64,000 nt of DNA, taken from contig NZ_JANFLT010000006.1 in the NCBI RefSeq assembly GCF_024385505.1, positions 372,001-436,000 on the forward strand. Direction: 5' to 3'. The notes under the pieces are model-generated. The model was given only the letters and a program-made list of their open reading frames with translations. It ran no database searches and was not told the origin of the DNA. The translations under genes were made by a program, and so were the position numbers. Below are positions 10,344 to 19,176 of this stretch, in pieces; within the stretch, counting starts at the first letter, position 1; every line of letters starts with the position of its first letter. The stretch comes from Arthrobacter zhaoxinii (GTDB taxonomy: Bacteria; Actinomycetota; Actinomycetes; Actinomycetales; Micrococcaceae).

Positions 10344-11549
10344 GTGCAAACTATCCCGCTGAGCAACTCGCCCATCCCCTCGATACGGGGGAGTGTGGCG
10401 CCGCTCCTCGGCGGGTTGATCGAGTTCCGGCGGGACCTGCATTCCCATCCCGAGCTCTCGCACAAGGAATTCCGCACCACGGACCGCATCGTTGAGGCCC
10501 TCGAAGACGCCGGTTTGGCGCCGAAGCGCCTGGAAAACACGGGTGTCGTGGTGGACATCGGCGACGGCCCCATCCGGCTCGCGGTGCGCGCCGATATCGA
10601 TGCCCTTCCCGTGCTGGAAGAGACCGGGCTGCCGTACGCCTCGGAAAACACCGGGATAGCCCATGCCTGCGGCCACGACATCCACACCACGGTCATGCTG
10701 GGCGTGGCCATGGTGCTTGCGGGGTTCGAGGCGGCCGGTGAGCTGGGCGGCCGGGTGCGGGTGATCTTCCAGCCTGCCGAAGAAGTAATGCCAGGCGGCG
10801 CGCTCTCGGTGATCGAACAGGGCGCCCTGGACGGCGTACCGCGCGTGCTGGCCCTGCACTGCGACCCCCGGGTGGACGTAGGGCAGGTGGGCACCCGCAT
10901 CGGCGCGATCACCTCCGCCTCCGACACCATCCGCATCGAGCTGACCGGCCGCGGCGGGCACACCTCCCGGCCGCACCTGACCGAGGACCTGGTCTTTGCG
11001 CTGGCCGAGATCGCAGTCAGCGTCCCGGCCGTGCTGTCGCGGCGGATCGATGTGCGCAGCGGCGTCTCCGTGGTGTGGGGGCAGATGCACGCCGGCTCCG
11101 CACCCAACGCCATTCCCGGACATGGATTCATGGCCGGCACCATGCGCTGCCTCGACGCAGAGGCCTGGCATGCCGCCGGCGAGCTGCTGGACAAGGTGGT
11201 CCGGGAGATCGCGGCGCCCTTCGGCGTCGACGTCAATCTACAGCACACCCGCGGCGTCCCGCCGGTCATTAACGCCGACGCCGAGATCAGCCTGATCGAA
11301 GCGGCAGCCCGCGCCGAACTGGGAGAAGACGCCGTGGTGCTGGCACCGCAGTCCATGGGCGGGGAGGACTTTGCGTGGATGACGCAGGCGGTGCCCGGCG
11401 CCCTGATGCGGCTTGGCACCCGCTCGCCGGGCGGGGAAACCTTCGACCTGCACCGCGGGGATTACAACCCCGATGAGCGGGCGATCAGCTGCGGCGTCAG
11501 CGTGATGGCGGCTGCCGCCCTGCGCGCAGCCAGGGGCCTGCGGCACTAA
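10344..11549 (+). CDS. M20 family amidohydrolase
   Basis: Zinc/manganese amidohydrolase of the M20D (hippurate / indoleacetyl-amino acid hydrolase-like) family, about 401 residues. Metal-site motifs: HSHPELS (34-40), ACGHDIHT (108-115, C109 and H111 as ligands), PAEEV (145-149) and GGEDFAW near residue 345; RGGHTSRPH marks the dimerisation domain. Such enzymes release amino acids from N-acyl or aryl conjugates. The GTG at 10344 is chosen because homology starts just after it and TAACCT lies 7 nt upstream; a longer frame would run into manC. It stands alone on the plus strand. Confidence 0.9.
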   Translation: MQTIPLSNSPIPSIRGSVAPLLGGLIEFRRDLHSHPELSHKEFRTTDRIVEALEDAGLAPKRLENTGVVVDIGDGPIRLAVRADIDALPVLEETGLPYASENTGIAHACGHDIHTTVMLGVAMVLAGFEAAGELGGRVRVIFQPAEEVMPGGALSVIEQGALDGVPRVLALHCDPRVDVGQVGTRIGAITSASDTIRIELTGRGGHTSRPHLTEDLVFALAEIAVSVPAVLSRRIDVRSGVSVVWGQMHAGSAPNAIPGHGFMAGTMRCLDAEAWHAAGELLDKVVREIAAPFGVDVNLQHTRGVPPVINADAEISLIEAAARAELGEDAVVLAPQSMGGEDFAWMTQAVPGALMRLGTRSPGGETFDLHRGDYNPDERAISCGVSVMAAAALRAARGLRH

Positions 11550-11608
11550 ACCCCGCGGCACCGGGGGACGCGTAGCCTCAGGACACACGGACCTTAACGA
11601 CGAATCGG

Positions 11609-11639
11609 ACGGGGCGGGACACTAGCAGTCCCGCCCCGT
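11609..11639 (+). terminator. Terminator after the M20 amidohydrolase
   Basis: Perfect 12-bp GC-rich stem (11609-11620 with 11628-11639), 7-nt loop, followed by a partly T-rich stretch. Confidence 0.6.
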
Positions 11640-11661
11640 TCCGTCGTTCCCGTTTGATAAC

Positions 11662-11678
11662 AACATGTAAACAATGTT
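11662..11678. promoter_or_regulatory. Inverted repeat upstream of the nucleoside transporter operon
   Basis: AACAT-N7-ATGTT, perfect 5-bp arms in an AT-rich island, about 60 bp upstream of a possible -10 element (TATGGT, 11721-11726, with TTTGGT 16 bp before it). It could bind a nucleoside-responsive regulator; no family can be assigned. Confidence 0.3.
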
Positions 11679-11823
11679 CCGACCATGCCGGATTTGGATT
11701 TGGTGTTGCCTTCGACACACTATGGTTATGTTGCTGCGGTCCAACGATGGACGGAGCGCTGCGCCGGGCGCTGCACCTCACAGGGCACCGTACGGCGAAT
11801 CCCATTTCTTTTCTGGAGGAACA

Positions 11824-12906
11824 TTGAAGAATTACCCGCGCAGCTTTAAGCGCAATGCAGGCGTTTCCGCCGCCATGCTCGGCGTTTCCGCACTCCTGCT
11901 TTCGGGCTGCGGCGCGGCACCGGAAGAAGAAGCCGGCTCCGCTGAAGGCGCCTCCGACTTCCTGGGCTGCATGGTCTCCGACTCCGGCGGATTCAACGAC
12001 AACTCGTTCAACGAATCCACCTACAACGGCATGAAGAAGGCCGAAGAGGACCTGGGCATCGAGGTCAAGACCGCCGAATCCGCATCCGAAACCGACTTCG
12101 CCCCGAACGTTGACAGCATGGTCCAGGCCGGCTGCGACCTGACGGTCACCGTCGGCTTCCTGCTCGCAGACACCACCCGCGACGCCGCCGAGGCCAACCC
12201 GGACACCCACTTCGCGATCGTTGACGACCAGTCGATCGAAGCAGACAACGTCAAGCCGATCATCTACGACACGGCCCAGGCTGCGTTCCTGGCCGGCTAC
12301 GTTGCAGCAGGCACCTCCCAGACCGGGAAGGTTGCCACCTACGGCGGCCTGGACATCCCCACGGTCACCATCTTCATGGAGGGCTTCGAGCAGGGCGTGA
12401 AGTACTTCAACGAAGAGAACGGCGCCGACGTCCAGGTCCTGGGCATGGATTCCTTCACCGGCGGCTTCGATGATGTCTCCGCCGGCAAGACCACCACGCA
12501 GAACTTCCTGAACGAGGGCGCCGACGTCATCATGCCGGTCGCCGGCCCCGTTGGTGCCGGTACTATCGACGCCGTGACGGCAGCCAACGCTGCCGGCAAG
12601 GACGCCAAGGTCATCTGGGTTGACTCCGACGGCTACGAGACCGTGAGCTCGGGCAAGGAAGTTATCCTCACCTCCGTCATGAAGCTGATGGGCGAAGCCG
12701 TTGAGGACGTCGTCAACACCGATGTGGAAGGCAACTTCGACAACAGCCCGTACGTCGGCACCCTCGAAAACGGCGGCGTTGCCCTGGCACCCTTCCACGA
12801 CCAGGAAGCCAACGTTCCGGATGAGGTCAAGACGGCCGTCGAGGACATCAAGGCCAAGATCATTTCCGGCGAAATTTCGGTTGAATCCGCTTCCAGCCCC
12901 AAGTAG
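11824..12906 (+). CDS. BMP-family nucleoside-binding lipoprotein
   Basis: Substrate-binding lipoprotein of a nucleoside ABC importer (BMP/PnrA/NupN family), 360 residues. A basic N-terminus and hydrophobic segment end in the lipobox LLLSGC with C29 as the lipidated residue, followed by an acidic linker. SDSGGFNDNSFNESTY near 44-59 is the family signature at the purine-nucleoside site. The start is taken as TTG 11824, which follows GGAGGA by 3-4 nt; no ATG precedes the signal peptide in a sensible place. First gene of the nucleoside uptake block; a strong hairpin separates it from the ATPase gene. Confidence 0.92.
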   Translation: MKNYPRSFKRNAGVSAAMLGVSALLLSGCGAAPEEEAGSAEGASDFLGCMVSDSGGFNDNSFNESTYNGMKKAEEDLGIEVKTAESASETDFAPNVDSMVQAGCDLTVTVGFLLADTTRDAAEANPDTHFAIVDDQSIEADNVKPIIYDTAQAAFLAGYVAAGTSQTGKVATYGGLDIPTVTIFMEGFEQGVKYFNEENGADVQVLGMDSFTGGFDDVSAGKTTTQNFLNEGADVIMPVAGPVGAGTIDAVTAANAAGKDAKVIWVDSDGYETVSSGKEVILTSVMKLMGEAVEDVVNTDVEGNFDNSPYVGTLENGGVALAPFHDQEANVPDEVKTAVEDIKAKIISGEISVESASSPK

Positions 12907-12978
12907 CGCCTAACACGTAATACCTGCGTCCGGGGAAATTGCCCGGGTGCAGCGAGCACCGCATGCACTAAAGTGACC

Positions 12979-13022
12979 GCCGTCTTCCCGGCAGCCTTAG
13001 GGCCGGGAAGACGGCGTTTGTC
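12979..13022 (+). terminator. Terminator/attenuator between binding protein and ATPase genes
   Basis: Perfect 14-bp stem (12979-12992 with 13002-13015), 9-nt loop, then GTTTGTC. As an internal hairpin in an operon it would let the binding protein be made in excess over the membrane complex. Confidence 0.75.
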
Positions 13023-13076
13023 ATGCGTCGGAACTTTTCTCTGTTTTGTTTATCTCGAAAAAGATTGGTTGGGGTT

Positions 13077-14621
13077 TTGAAACTCGAACTCAAGGGCATC
13101 ACCAAGCGCTTCGGCACTTTGGTGGCCAATGACCATATCGACCTGGTGGTTGAGCCGGGGCAGGTGCACAGCCTGCTCGGTGAAAACGGCGCCGGCAAGT
13201 CAACCCTGATGAATGTGCTGTACGGATTGTATGAGCCGACCGAAGGCGAAATCCTGGTTGATGACCGGGCAGTCACCTTCAACGGCCCCAGCGATGCGAT
13301 GGCGGCAGGAATCGGCATGGTGCACCAGCACTTCATGCTCGTTCCCGTCTTCACCGTGGCCGAAAACGTGGCCCTCGGAAACGAGAACACCAAGTTTGCG
13401 GGCATGCTGAACCTGGACCAGACGAGGCGCCGCATCCGCGAGATCTCGGACCAGTACGGTTTCGACGTCGACCCCGACGCCGTCGTCGAAGACCTCCCCG
13501 TGGGTGTCCAGCAGCGCGTGGAAATCATCAAGGCCCTGATCCGGGACGCCGAAGTCCTCATCCTTGACGAACCGACCGCCGTGCTGACGCCCCGCGAAAC
13601 GGACGAACTGCTGGGCATCATGCGCCAGCTCACCGAAGACGGTAAATCGGTGGTCTTCATTTCGCACAAGCTGCGGGAAGTAAAGGCCGTTTCCGACGTC
13701 ATTACCGTGATCCGCCGCGGAAAGGTCGTAGGTTCCGCCGATCCGACCGCCTCCACCACGGAACTGGCGTCGCTGATGGTCGGCCGGTCCGTGAGCCTGA
13801 ACCTCAACAAGGCACCGGCCAGCCCCGGGGAGGAGACGTTCGTCGTCGAGAACCTCACCATCGCCTCCGCAACCGGCCCGGCAGTGCTCGACGGCGTGAG
13901 CTTCGGCATCCGGCGCGGTGAAATCCTGGCCGTGGCAGGCGTGCAGGGCAACGGCCAGACCGAACTCACCGAGGCCATCTTGGGCCTGCAGGACCACGTC
14001 ACCGGTTCCATCCGGCTCAACGGCGAGGAACTGGTGGGCCGCAGGACCCGTGACATCATCAACAGCGGCGTGGGCTTCGTCCCCGAAGACCGCAATGTCG
14101 ACGGCCTCGTGGGCACCTTCTCCGTTGCGGAGAACCTTGTCCTAAACCGATACGACCAGGCACCCTTTGCCCGCGGCGTATCGCTTCGTCCGGCGGTCAT
14201 TGAAGCCAACGCGGCGGAGAAAATCACCGAATTCGATATCCGCACACAGTCAGCAGCAACTGCGGCAGGCACGCTCTCCGGTGGAAACCAGCAGAAGGTT
14301 GTTATGGCCCGCGAACTGTCGCGTCCGCTGCAGCTTTTCATCGCCTCGCAGCCGACCCGCGGCGTGGACGTGGGTTCCATCGAATTCCTGCACCGACGCA
14401 TCATCGCCGAGCGCGACGTCGGCACGCCGGTGATGATCGTTTCCACCGAACTCGACGAAGTCCTTGAACTGGCGGACCGGATTGCCGTGCTTTACGGCGG
14501 CCGGCTCATGGGCATAGTCCCCGCCGACACATCCCGCGACGTGCTGGGCCAGATGATGGCTGGCATGCCCGCGGACGAAGCTACAGCGCAGCACACAGAT
14601 TCCAAGGGAGGGGCCAAGTGA
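13077..14621 (+). CDS. Nucleoside ABC transporter ATP-binding protein
   Basis: Double-ABC ATPase of the RbsA/NupO type, about 514 residues. First domain: Walker A GENGAGKST, Walker B LILDEPTAVLTP, signature region PVGVQQRVEI. Second domain: the degenerate P-loop VQGNGQTEL, signature LSGGNQQKV, and ASQPTRGVDVG, exactly the pattern of this family. The start is uncertain: TTG 13077 gives the usual beginning (KLELKGITKRF), but no good ribosome binding site is visible; ATG 13023 lies directly behind the terminator hairpin and would add 18 non-homologous residues. Translation is coupled to the first permease gene (GTGA overlap). Confidence 0.93.
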   Translation: MKLELKGITKRFGTLVANDHIDLVVEPGQVHSLLGENGAGKSTLMNVLYGLYEPTEGEILVDDRAVTFNGPSDAMAAGIGMVHQHFMLVPVFTVAENVALGNENTKFAGMLNLDQTRRRIREISDQYGFDVDPDAVVEDLPVGVQQRVEIIKALIRDAEVLILDEPTAVLTPRETDELLGIMRQLTEDGKSVVFISHKLREVKAVSDVITVIRRGKVVGSADPTASTTELASLMVGRSVSLNLNKAPASPGEETFVVENLTIASATGPAVLDGVSFGIRRGEILAVAGVQGNGQTELTEAILGLQDHVTGSIRLNGEELVGRRTRDIINSGVGFVPEDRNVDGLVGTFSVAENLVLNRYDQAPFARGVSLRPAVIEANAAEKITEFDIRTQSAATAAGTLSGGNQQKVVMARELSRPLQLFIASQPTRGVDVGSIEFLHRRIIAERDVGTPVMIVSTELDEVLELADRIAVLYGGRLMGIVPADTSRDVLGQMMAGMPADEATAQHTDSKGGAK

Positions 14622-15985
14622 GCCCGGAGGATTCCACCACGCAAGACCCGCCGGGGGAGCGCAGCATCGCAGCTGCCGAAGCCACCCGGCTCGAGGCCGC
14701 GGCCGAAACCGCCGACGGCACTGTTCCTCCGCCCGCCGTACCCGCGGCGTACCAAAGCGGCAACCTCGGCGGGGACCGTTCCCGGCAGCCCGTCCTGCGG
14801 CGGGTACTGTCCTCGAACGCCATGGTCTCGGTCCTGTCCGTCCTGCTCGCCCTGATTGTGGGCGGCATCCTGATCGCCGCCACCGATGAGGAAGTCGGAG
14901 AAACGGCGTCGTACTTCTTCTCCCGGCCCACGGATCTGCTCTCCGCTGCCTGGTCAGCCGCCGCGGGTGCCTACGCCGCCCTGTTCCAGGGTGCGTTCTT
15001 CAACTTCGGAGCCGACAGCGCGCAGCGGTTATTCTACCCGCTGACCCAGACCCTGACGGTGGCAACACCGCTGATCCTGGCCGGCCTCGGCGTCGCCGTT
15101 GCGTTCCGGACCGGACTGTTCAACATTGGTGCACAGGGCCAGATCATCATCGGCGCGGCCATGGCCGCCTGGGTGGGCTTCGCCGTCCACCTTCCGGTGG
15201 GCCTGCACCTGCTCCTGGTGATCATTGCCGGTATGCTCGGCGGCGCCATCTGGGCCGGCATCGCCGGCATCCTGAAGGCCAAGACCGGTGCGCACGAAGT
15301 GATCGTCACGATCATGCTCAACTACGTCGCCATCAACCTGGTGCTGTTCCTGCTCAGCACGCCGGCCTTCCAGCGGCCGGGCTCCTCGAACCCGATCAGC
15401 CCGCAGCTCGATGCCAACGCCATGTTCCCGCCGCTGCTGGGCAGCGGATTCCGCCTGCACTGGGGCTTTGTCCTCGCCGTGCTGGCCACCGTCTTCATCT
15501 GGTGGCTGATGAACCGCTCCACCATCGGTTTTGAACTCAAGGCCGTGGGCGCCAATCCGTCGGCCGCACGCAACGCCGGCATCAGCACCACCAAGGGCTA
15601 CGTCGTCGTTATGCTCATCGCCGGTGCCCTTTCCGGGCTTGCCGGTGTGGCGCAGGTGGCAGGCACCGAAAAGGTCCTGACATCCGGTGTCGCCGCCAGC
15701 TTCGGTTTCGACGCAATCACCGTGGCCCTGCTGGGCCGCTCCAGCCCGTGGGGAACCTTCGCGGCAGGCCTGCTGTTCGGTGCCTTCCGTGCCGGCGGCG
15801 TCACCATGCAGACCAACACCGGAACCAGCATCGACATTGTCCTGGTGGTGCAGTCACTGATCGTCCTCTTCATCGCAGCCCCGCCCCTGGTGCGGTCGCT
15901 GTTCCGCATTCCCGCGCCGGGAGCGTTCCAGACCTCCGGCAAGCGCTTGTCCAAGACCACGAAAACCGCCGGAGGCGCAGCATGA
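14618..15985 (+). CDS. Nucleoside ABC transporter permease 1
   Basis: Inner-membrane permease of the BPD_transp_2 family (NupP/YufP-like), 455 residues. About 65 hydrophilic residues and a first helix (67-88) precede the core of 8-9 helices. The conserved EAA-like region GAHEVIVTIMLNYVA (about 226-240) and FELKAVGANPSAARNAGI (about 305-322) identify the family. Start GTG 14618 overlaps the ATPase stop and has AGGGAGGGG in front. Pairs with the next permease. Confidence 0.93.
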   Translation: MSPEDSTTQDPPGERSIAAAEATRLEAAAETADGTVPPPAVPAAYQSGNLGGDRSRQPVLRRVLSSNAMVSVLSVLLALIVGGILIAATDEEVGETASYFFSRPTDLLSAAWSAAAGAYAALFQGAFFNFGADSAQRLFYPLTQTLTVATPLILAGLGVAVAFRTGLFNIGAQGQIIIGAAMAAWVGFAVHLPVGLHLLLVIIAGMLGGAIWAGIAGILKAKTGAHEVIVTIMLNYVAINLVLFLLSTPAFQRPGSSNPISPQLDANAMFPPLLGSGFRLHWGFVLAVLATVFIWWLMNRSTIGFELKAVGANPSAARNAGISTTKGYVVVMLIAGALSGLAGVAQVAGTEKVLTSGVAASFGFDAITVALLGRSSPWGTFAAGLLFGAFRAGGVTMQTNTGTSIDIVLVVQSLIVLFIAAPPLVRSLFRIPAPGAFQTSGKRLSKTTKTAGGAA

Positions 15986-17268
15986 GCACCGCAACAACGC
16001 TTCCCGCTTCCAAGACGGACGCCCCCGGCGGTGTCCGCAGCTGGAAGATCCCGATCATCCTGATTGTCCTGTCCCTGCTGGGACTCGCTGTCTTCGCCCT
16101 GGGTGCACCGTCCAATGACGTCACCTTCCGCCTGTCCGACCCCGGTGAGGCCATCGTCCTGCCCGAACTGGTGGTTTCCGCCACCGTGGTCGGCTGGCTC
16201 ACCGCCGTCCTGATGATTGCGGCCGCGGCCTGGGCACTCATGCTGACCCGCAGCGGCCGCCGGGTGCCCGTCTGGGTCATCGTTATCTTCGGACTGCTGT
16301 TCGTGATCGGCTTCCTCACCTGGGTGGTGGGCAGCGCCAACACGCCGAACGTTGCCCTTTACGGTCTGCTCTCCGGGTCCTTCGCCCTGGCCATTCCGCT
16401 GATCTTCGGTTCGCTCTCGGGCGTGCTGTGCGAACGCTCCGGCGTGGTCAACATCGCCATTGAAGGCCAGCTGCTCTTCGGCGCCTTCGCTGCAGCCGTG
16501 GCGGGTTCACTCTCCGGCAACGCGTTCGTGGGTCTGTTCGCCGCGGCCGTCGCCGGTGCGCTGGTCTCCCTGGTCCTGGCCGTGTTCAGCATCAAGTACA
16601 TCGTCAACCAGGTCATTGTCGGCGTCGTCCTGAACGTCCTCGTGTCCGGCCTGACCGGCTTCCTGTTCTCCACCCTGCTGTCCTCGGATCCGGCGAAGTG
16701 GAACTCTCCGCCGTCGCTGCCCCCGATCCGGATCCCGCTGCTGGCGGATATCCCGATCATCGGGCCGATCCTCTTCAACCAGTCGATTGTCGGCTACCTC
16801 ATGTACATCGCCCTCGCCGCGGTCTACATCGGCCTGTTCCACTCCAAGTGGGGCCTGCGTACCCGGGCCGTGGGCGAACACCCCAAGGCCGCAGACACCC
16901 TGGGTGTGAACGTGAACCGCACCCGGTTCATCAACGTCCTGCTCGCCGGCGTGGTAGCCGGCATCGGCGGCGCGTTCTTCACCCTCGTGTCCGTGTCCGC
17001 GTTCAACCGTGACATGACCGGCGGGCAGGGCTACATTGCCCTCGCCGCCCTGATCCTGGGGCGCTGGAACCCGCTCGGCGCGCTGCTGGCAGCGCTGCTG
17101 TTCGGCTTTGCCACCAACCTGCAGTACGTCCTGAGCCTGCTGGGAACCGCTGTTCCCAACCAGTTCCTGGCCATGCTGCCCTACATCGTGACGATCTTCG
17201 CCGTCGCCGGAGTGGTCGGCAAGTCCCGGGCACCCGCGGCCAGCGGCGTTCCGTACGTCAAGGGTTAG
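15982..17268 (+). CDS. Nucleoside ABC transporter permease 2
   Basis: Second permease of the importer (NupQ/YufQ-like), 428 residues. ATG 15982 overlaps the stop of permease 1 (ATGA) with GGAGG upstream. Four N-terminal helices precede the core, where GVVNIAIEGQLLFGAF (about 150-165) and LRTRAVGEHPKAADTLGV (about 292-309) are the conserved parts; the latter corresponds to the matching motif in permease 1. With the lipoprotein and ATPase this completes an importer for purine/pyrimidine nucleosides, consistent with the catabolic genes that follow. Confidence 0.93.
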   Translation: MSTATTLPASKTDAPGGVRSWKIPIILIVLSLLGLAVFALGAPSNDVTFRLSDPGEAIVLPELVVSATVVGWLTAVLMIAAAAWALMLTRSGRRVPVWVIVIFGLLFVIGFLTWVVGSANTPNVALYGLLSGSFALAIPLIFGSLSGVLCERSGVVNIAIEGQLLFGAFAAAVAGSLSGNAFVGLFAAAVAGALVSLVLAVFSIKYIVNQVIVGVVLNVLVSGLTGFLFSTLLSSDPAKWNSPPSLPPIRIPLLADIPIIGPILFNQSIVGYLMYIALAAVYIGLFHSKWGLRTRAVGEHPKAADTLGVNVNRTRFINVLLAGVVAGIGGAFFTLVSVSAFNRDMTGGQGYIALAALILGRWNPLGALLAALLFGFATNLQYVLSLLGTAVPNQFLAMLPYIVTIFAVAGVVGKSRAPAASGVPYVKG

Positions 17269-17274
17269 CACTTG

Positions 17275-17312
17275 GAGGGACCTGCTGCCGGGAAGCCGGC
17301 GGCAGGTCCCTC
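17275..17312 (+). terminator. Hairpin between permease and cdd genes
   Basis: 17-bp arms (17275-17291 with 17296-17312) with one T-G wobble and a GAAG tetraloop, but no T-tract. More likely a processing or attenuation hairpin than a full terminator. Confidence 0.5.
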
Positions 17313-17358
17313 GCGGTATCCGGTCCACACGGGCCGGACACCGAAATGAAAGGAAAAC

Positions 17359-17775
17359 ATGACAGAGATGACCCCCGCCCCCGTGGACTGGGAGCTGCTC
17401 CTGGAAACCGCCAAAGCAGCGCTGGCCCACGCCTACGTGCCCTACTCGAAGTATCCGGTGGGCGCCGCGGCACTGACCGACGACGGCCGGATTGTGTCCG
17501 GCTGCAACATTGAGAACGCCTCCTACGGGCTGACACTGTGTGCCGAATGTTCCATGATCAGCCAGCTGCGCATGACCGGAGGCGGCCGCATCGCTGCCTT
17601 CGCCTGCGTGGACGGATCCGGCAGTGTCCTGATGCCGTGCGGCCGCTGCCGGCAGCTGCTGTACGAATTCCGGGCACCGGGAATGCAGTTGATGACCGTA
17701 AGCGGAATCCGGAGCATGGACCAGGTCCTGCCGGATGCCTTTGGACCGCAGCACCTTGAAGGGCAGGACAAGTAA
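17359..17775 (+). CDS. cdd: Cytidine deaminase
   Basis: Tetrameric zinc cytidine deaminase, 138 residues, converting (deoxy)cytidine to (deoxy)uridine. Zinc ligands and catalytic glutamate are seen as C61-A-E63 and PCGRC (C94, C97); YSKYPVGAA (29-37) and CNIENASYG (49-57) form the nucleoside site. The usual arginine after CAE is replaced by Cys (CAEC), which is found in some homologues. ATG 17359 has AAAGGAAAA upstream. The stop is directly followed by the deoA start, so the two are cotranslated. Confidence 0.96.
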   Translation: MTEMTPAPVDWELLLETAKAALAHAYVPYSKYPVGAAALTDDGRIVSGCNIENASYGLTLCAECSMISQLRMTGGGRIAAFACVDGSGSVLMPCGRCRQLLYEFRAPGMQLMTVSGIRSMDQVLPDAFGPQHLEGQDK

Positions 17776-19065
17776 ATGAGCGCTGAAAAGTTCGACGCCG
17801 TAGACATCATCGGAATCAAGCGGGACCGGGGCACCCTGACACCGGAACAGATTGACTGGACCATCGACGCCTACACCCGCGGCGCCATTGCGGATGAGCA
17901 GATGGCCGCGCTGAACATGGCCATCCTGCTCAACGGCATGACCCGGGCGGAGATCTCCCGCTGGACCACCGCCATGATCAATTCGGGCGAGCGGATGGAC
18001 TTCTCGGTCCTGGGCAAGCCCACCTCGGACAAGCACTCCACCGGCGGTGTGGGGGACAAGATCACCCTTCCGCTGGCGCCCCTGGTCGCCGTGTTCGGTG
18101 TTGCCGTTCCGCAGCTCTCGGGCCGCGGACTGGGCCACACGGGCGGCACGCTGGATAAGCTCGAAGCCATTCCGGGCTGGCAGGCGGCCCTGACCAATGA
18201 CGCCCTGATGGCCCAGCTGCGCGATGTCGGCGCCGTCATCTGTGCCGCCGGTGCAGGGCTGGCACCCGCGGACAAGAAGCTGTACTCGCTGCGCGACGTC
18301 ACAGGCACGGTGGAAGCCATTCCGCTGATCGCCTCCTCGATCATGAGCAAGAAGATTGCCGAAGGCACCGGCTCGCTGGTGCTGGACGTCAAGGTGGGCA
18401 GCGGCGCCTTCATGAAGGACGAGGCCCGGGCCCGCGAACTGGCCGAGACCATGGTGGCCCTGGGTAAGGACGCCGGCGTGAACACGGTGGCACTGCTCAC
18501 CGATATGTCCACTCCGCTGGGCCTGACCGCCGGCAACGCCATTGAGGTGCAGGAGTCCGTGGATGTGCTCGCCGGCGGCGGCCCCGAGGACGTTGTCGAG
18601 CTCACGCTGGCCCTGGCCCGCGAAATGCTCACGGCTGCGGGACAGCCCGACGCCGACCCGGAGGCTGCTCTGAAGGACGGCCGTGCGATGGACGTCTGGC
18701 GCCGGATGATCTCCGCCCAGGGCGGCGATCCCGACGCTGCGCTTCCGGTGGCACGGGAATCCGAAACCATCTACGCACCCGCTGACGGCGTGCTGGTGGA
18801 GCTCGATGCCCTCTCCGTCGGTGTCGCAGCCTGGCGCCTCGGTGCCGGCCGCGCCCGCAAGGAAGACGCAGTCCAGGCCGGTGCCGGCGTCGTGATGCAC
18901 GCCAAGCCGGGCGCCACGGTCCGGGCCGGAGAGCCGCTGATGACGCTGCTCACCGACACCCCCGAGAAGTTCGACCGCGCCCGCGAGGCGCTGGCGGACG
19001 CCGTCGTCGTCGCACCCGAGGGATCGCGTCCGGCACGGAAGCTGATCATCGACCGGATCAGCTAG
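17776..19065 (+). CDS. deoA: Thymidine phosphorylase
   Basis: Pyrimidine-nucleoside phosphorylase, 429 residues, splitting thymidine/deoxyuridine into base and deoxyribose-1-phosphate. The signature SGRGLGHTGGTLDKLE is at about 115-130; KHSTGGVGDK near 86-95 is the phosphate-binding loop. The ATG abuts the cdd stop codon. Acting after cytidine deaminase, it completes pyrimidine salvage for nucleosides brought in by the preceding ABC system. Confidence 0.96.
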   Translation: MSAEKFDAVDIIGIKRDRGTLTPEQIDWTIDAYTRGAIADEQMAALNMAILLNGMTRAEISRWTTAMINSGERMDFSVLGKPTSDKHSTGGVGDKITLPLAPLVAVFGVAVPQLSGRGLGHTGGTLDKLEAIPGWQAALTNDALMAQLRDVGAVICAAGAGLAPADKKLYSLRDVTGTVEAIPLIASSIMSKKIAEGTGSLVLDVKVGSGAFMKDEARARELAETMVALGKDAGVNTVALLTDMSTPLGLTAGNAIEVQESVDVLAGGGPEDVVELTLALAREMLTAAGQPDADPEAALKDGRAMDVWRRMISAQGGDPDAALPVARESETIYAPADGVLVELDALSVGVAAWRLGAGRARKEDAVQAGAGVVMHAKPGATVRAGEPLMTLLTDTPEKFDRAREALADAVVVAPEGSRPARKLIIDRIS

Positions 19066-19086
19066 GCCCACCGGGTTTCCCCGGAT

Positions 19087-19117
19087 GTGCCCCCGCGGCG
19101 CTTCGCTGCGGGGGCAC
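19087..19117 (+). terminator. Terminator after deoA
   Basis: 14-bp GC-rich stem with one mismatch (19087-19100 with 19104-19117), loop CTT; no clear T-run. Confidence 0.5.
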
Positions 19118-19176
19118 CGCTGTGTCCGTGGCATCCTTGTAAAGGATCGGTTAGCTATTTCAAGGAGCGGCACCAG

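Noticed and set aside
11733-11823. Purine riboswitch in the leader of the nucleoside transporter operon
   Set aside because: No conserved riboswitch core could be seen by eye; only GC-rich local pairing.
16507-19173. Very long open frame (888 codons) on the minus strand opposite permease 2, cdd and deoA
   Set aside because: Low-complexity Gly/Arg/His-rich translation without motifs; it mirrors three well-recognised genes. Such mirror frames are normal in high-GC DNA.
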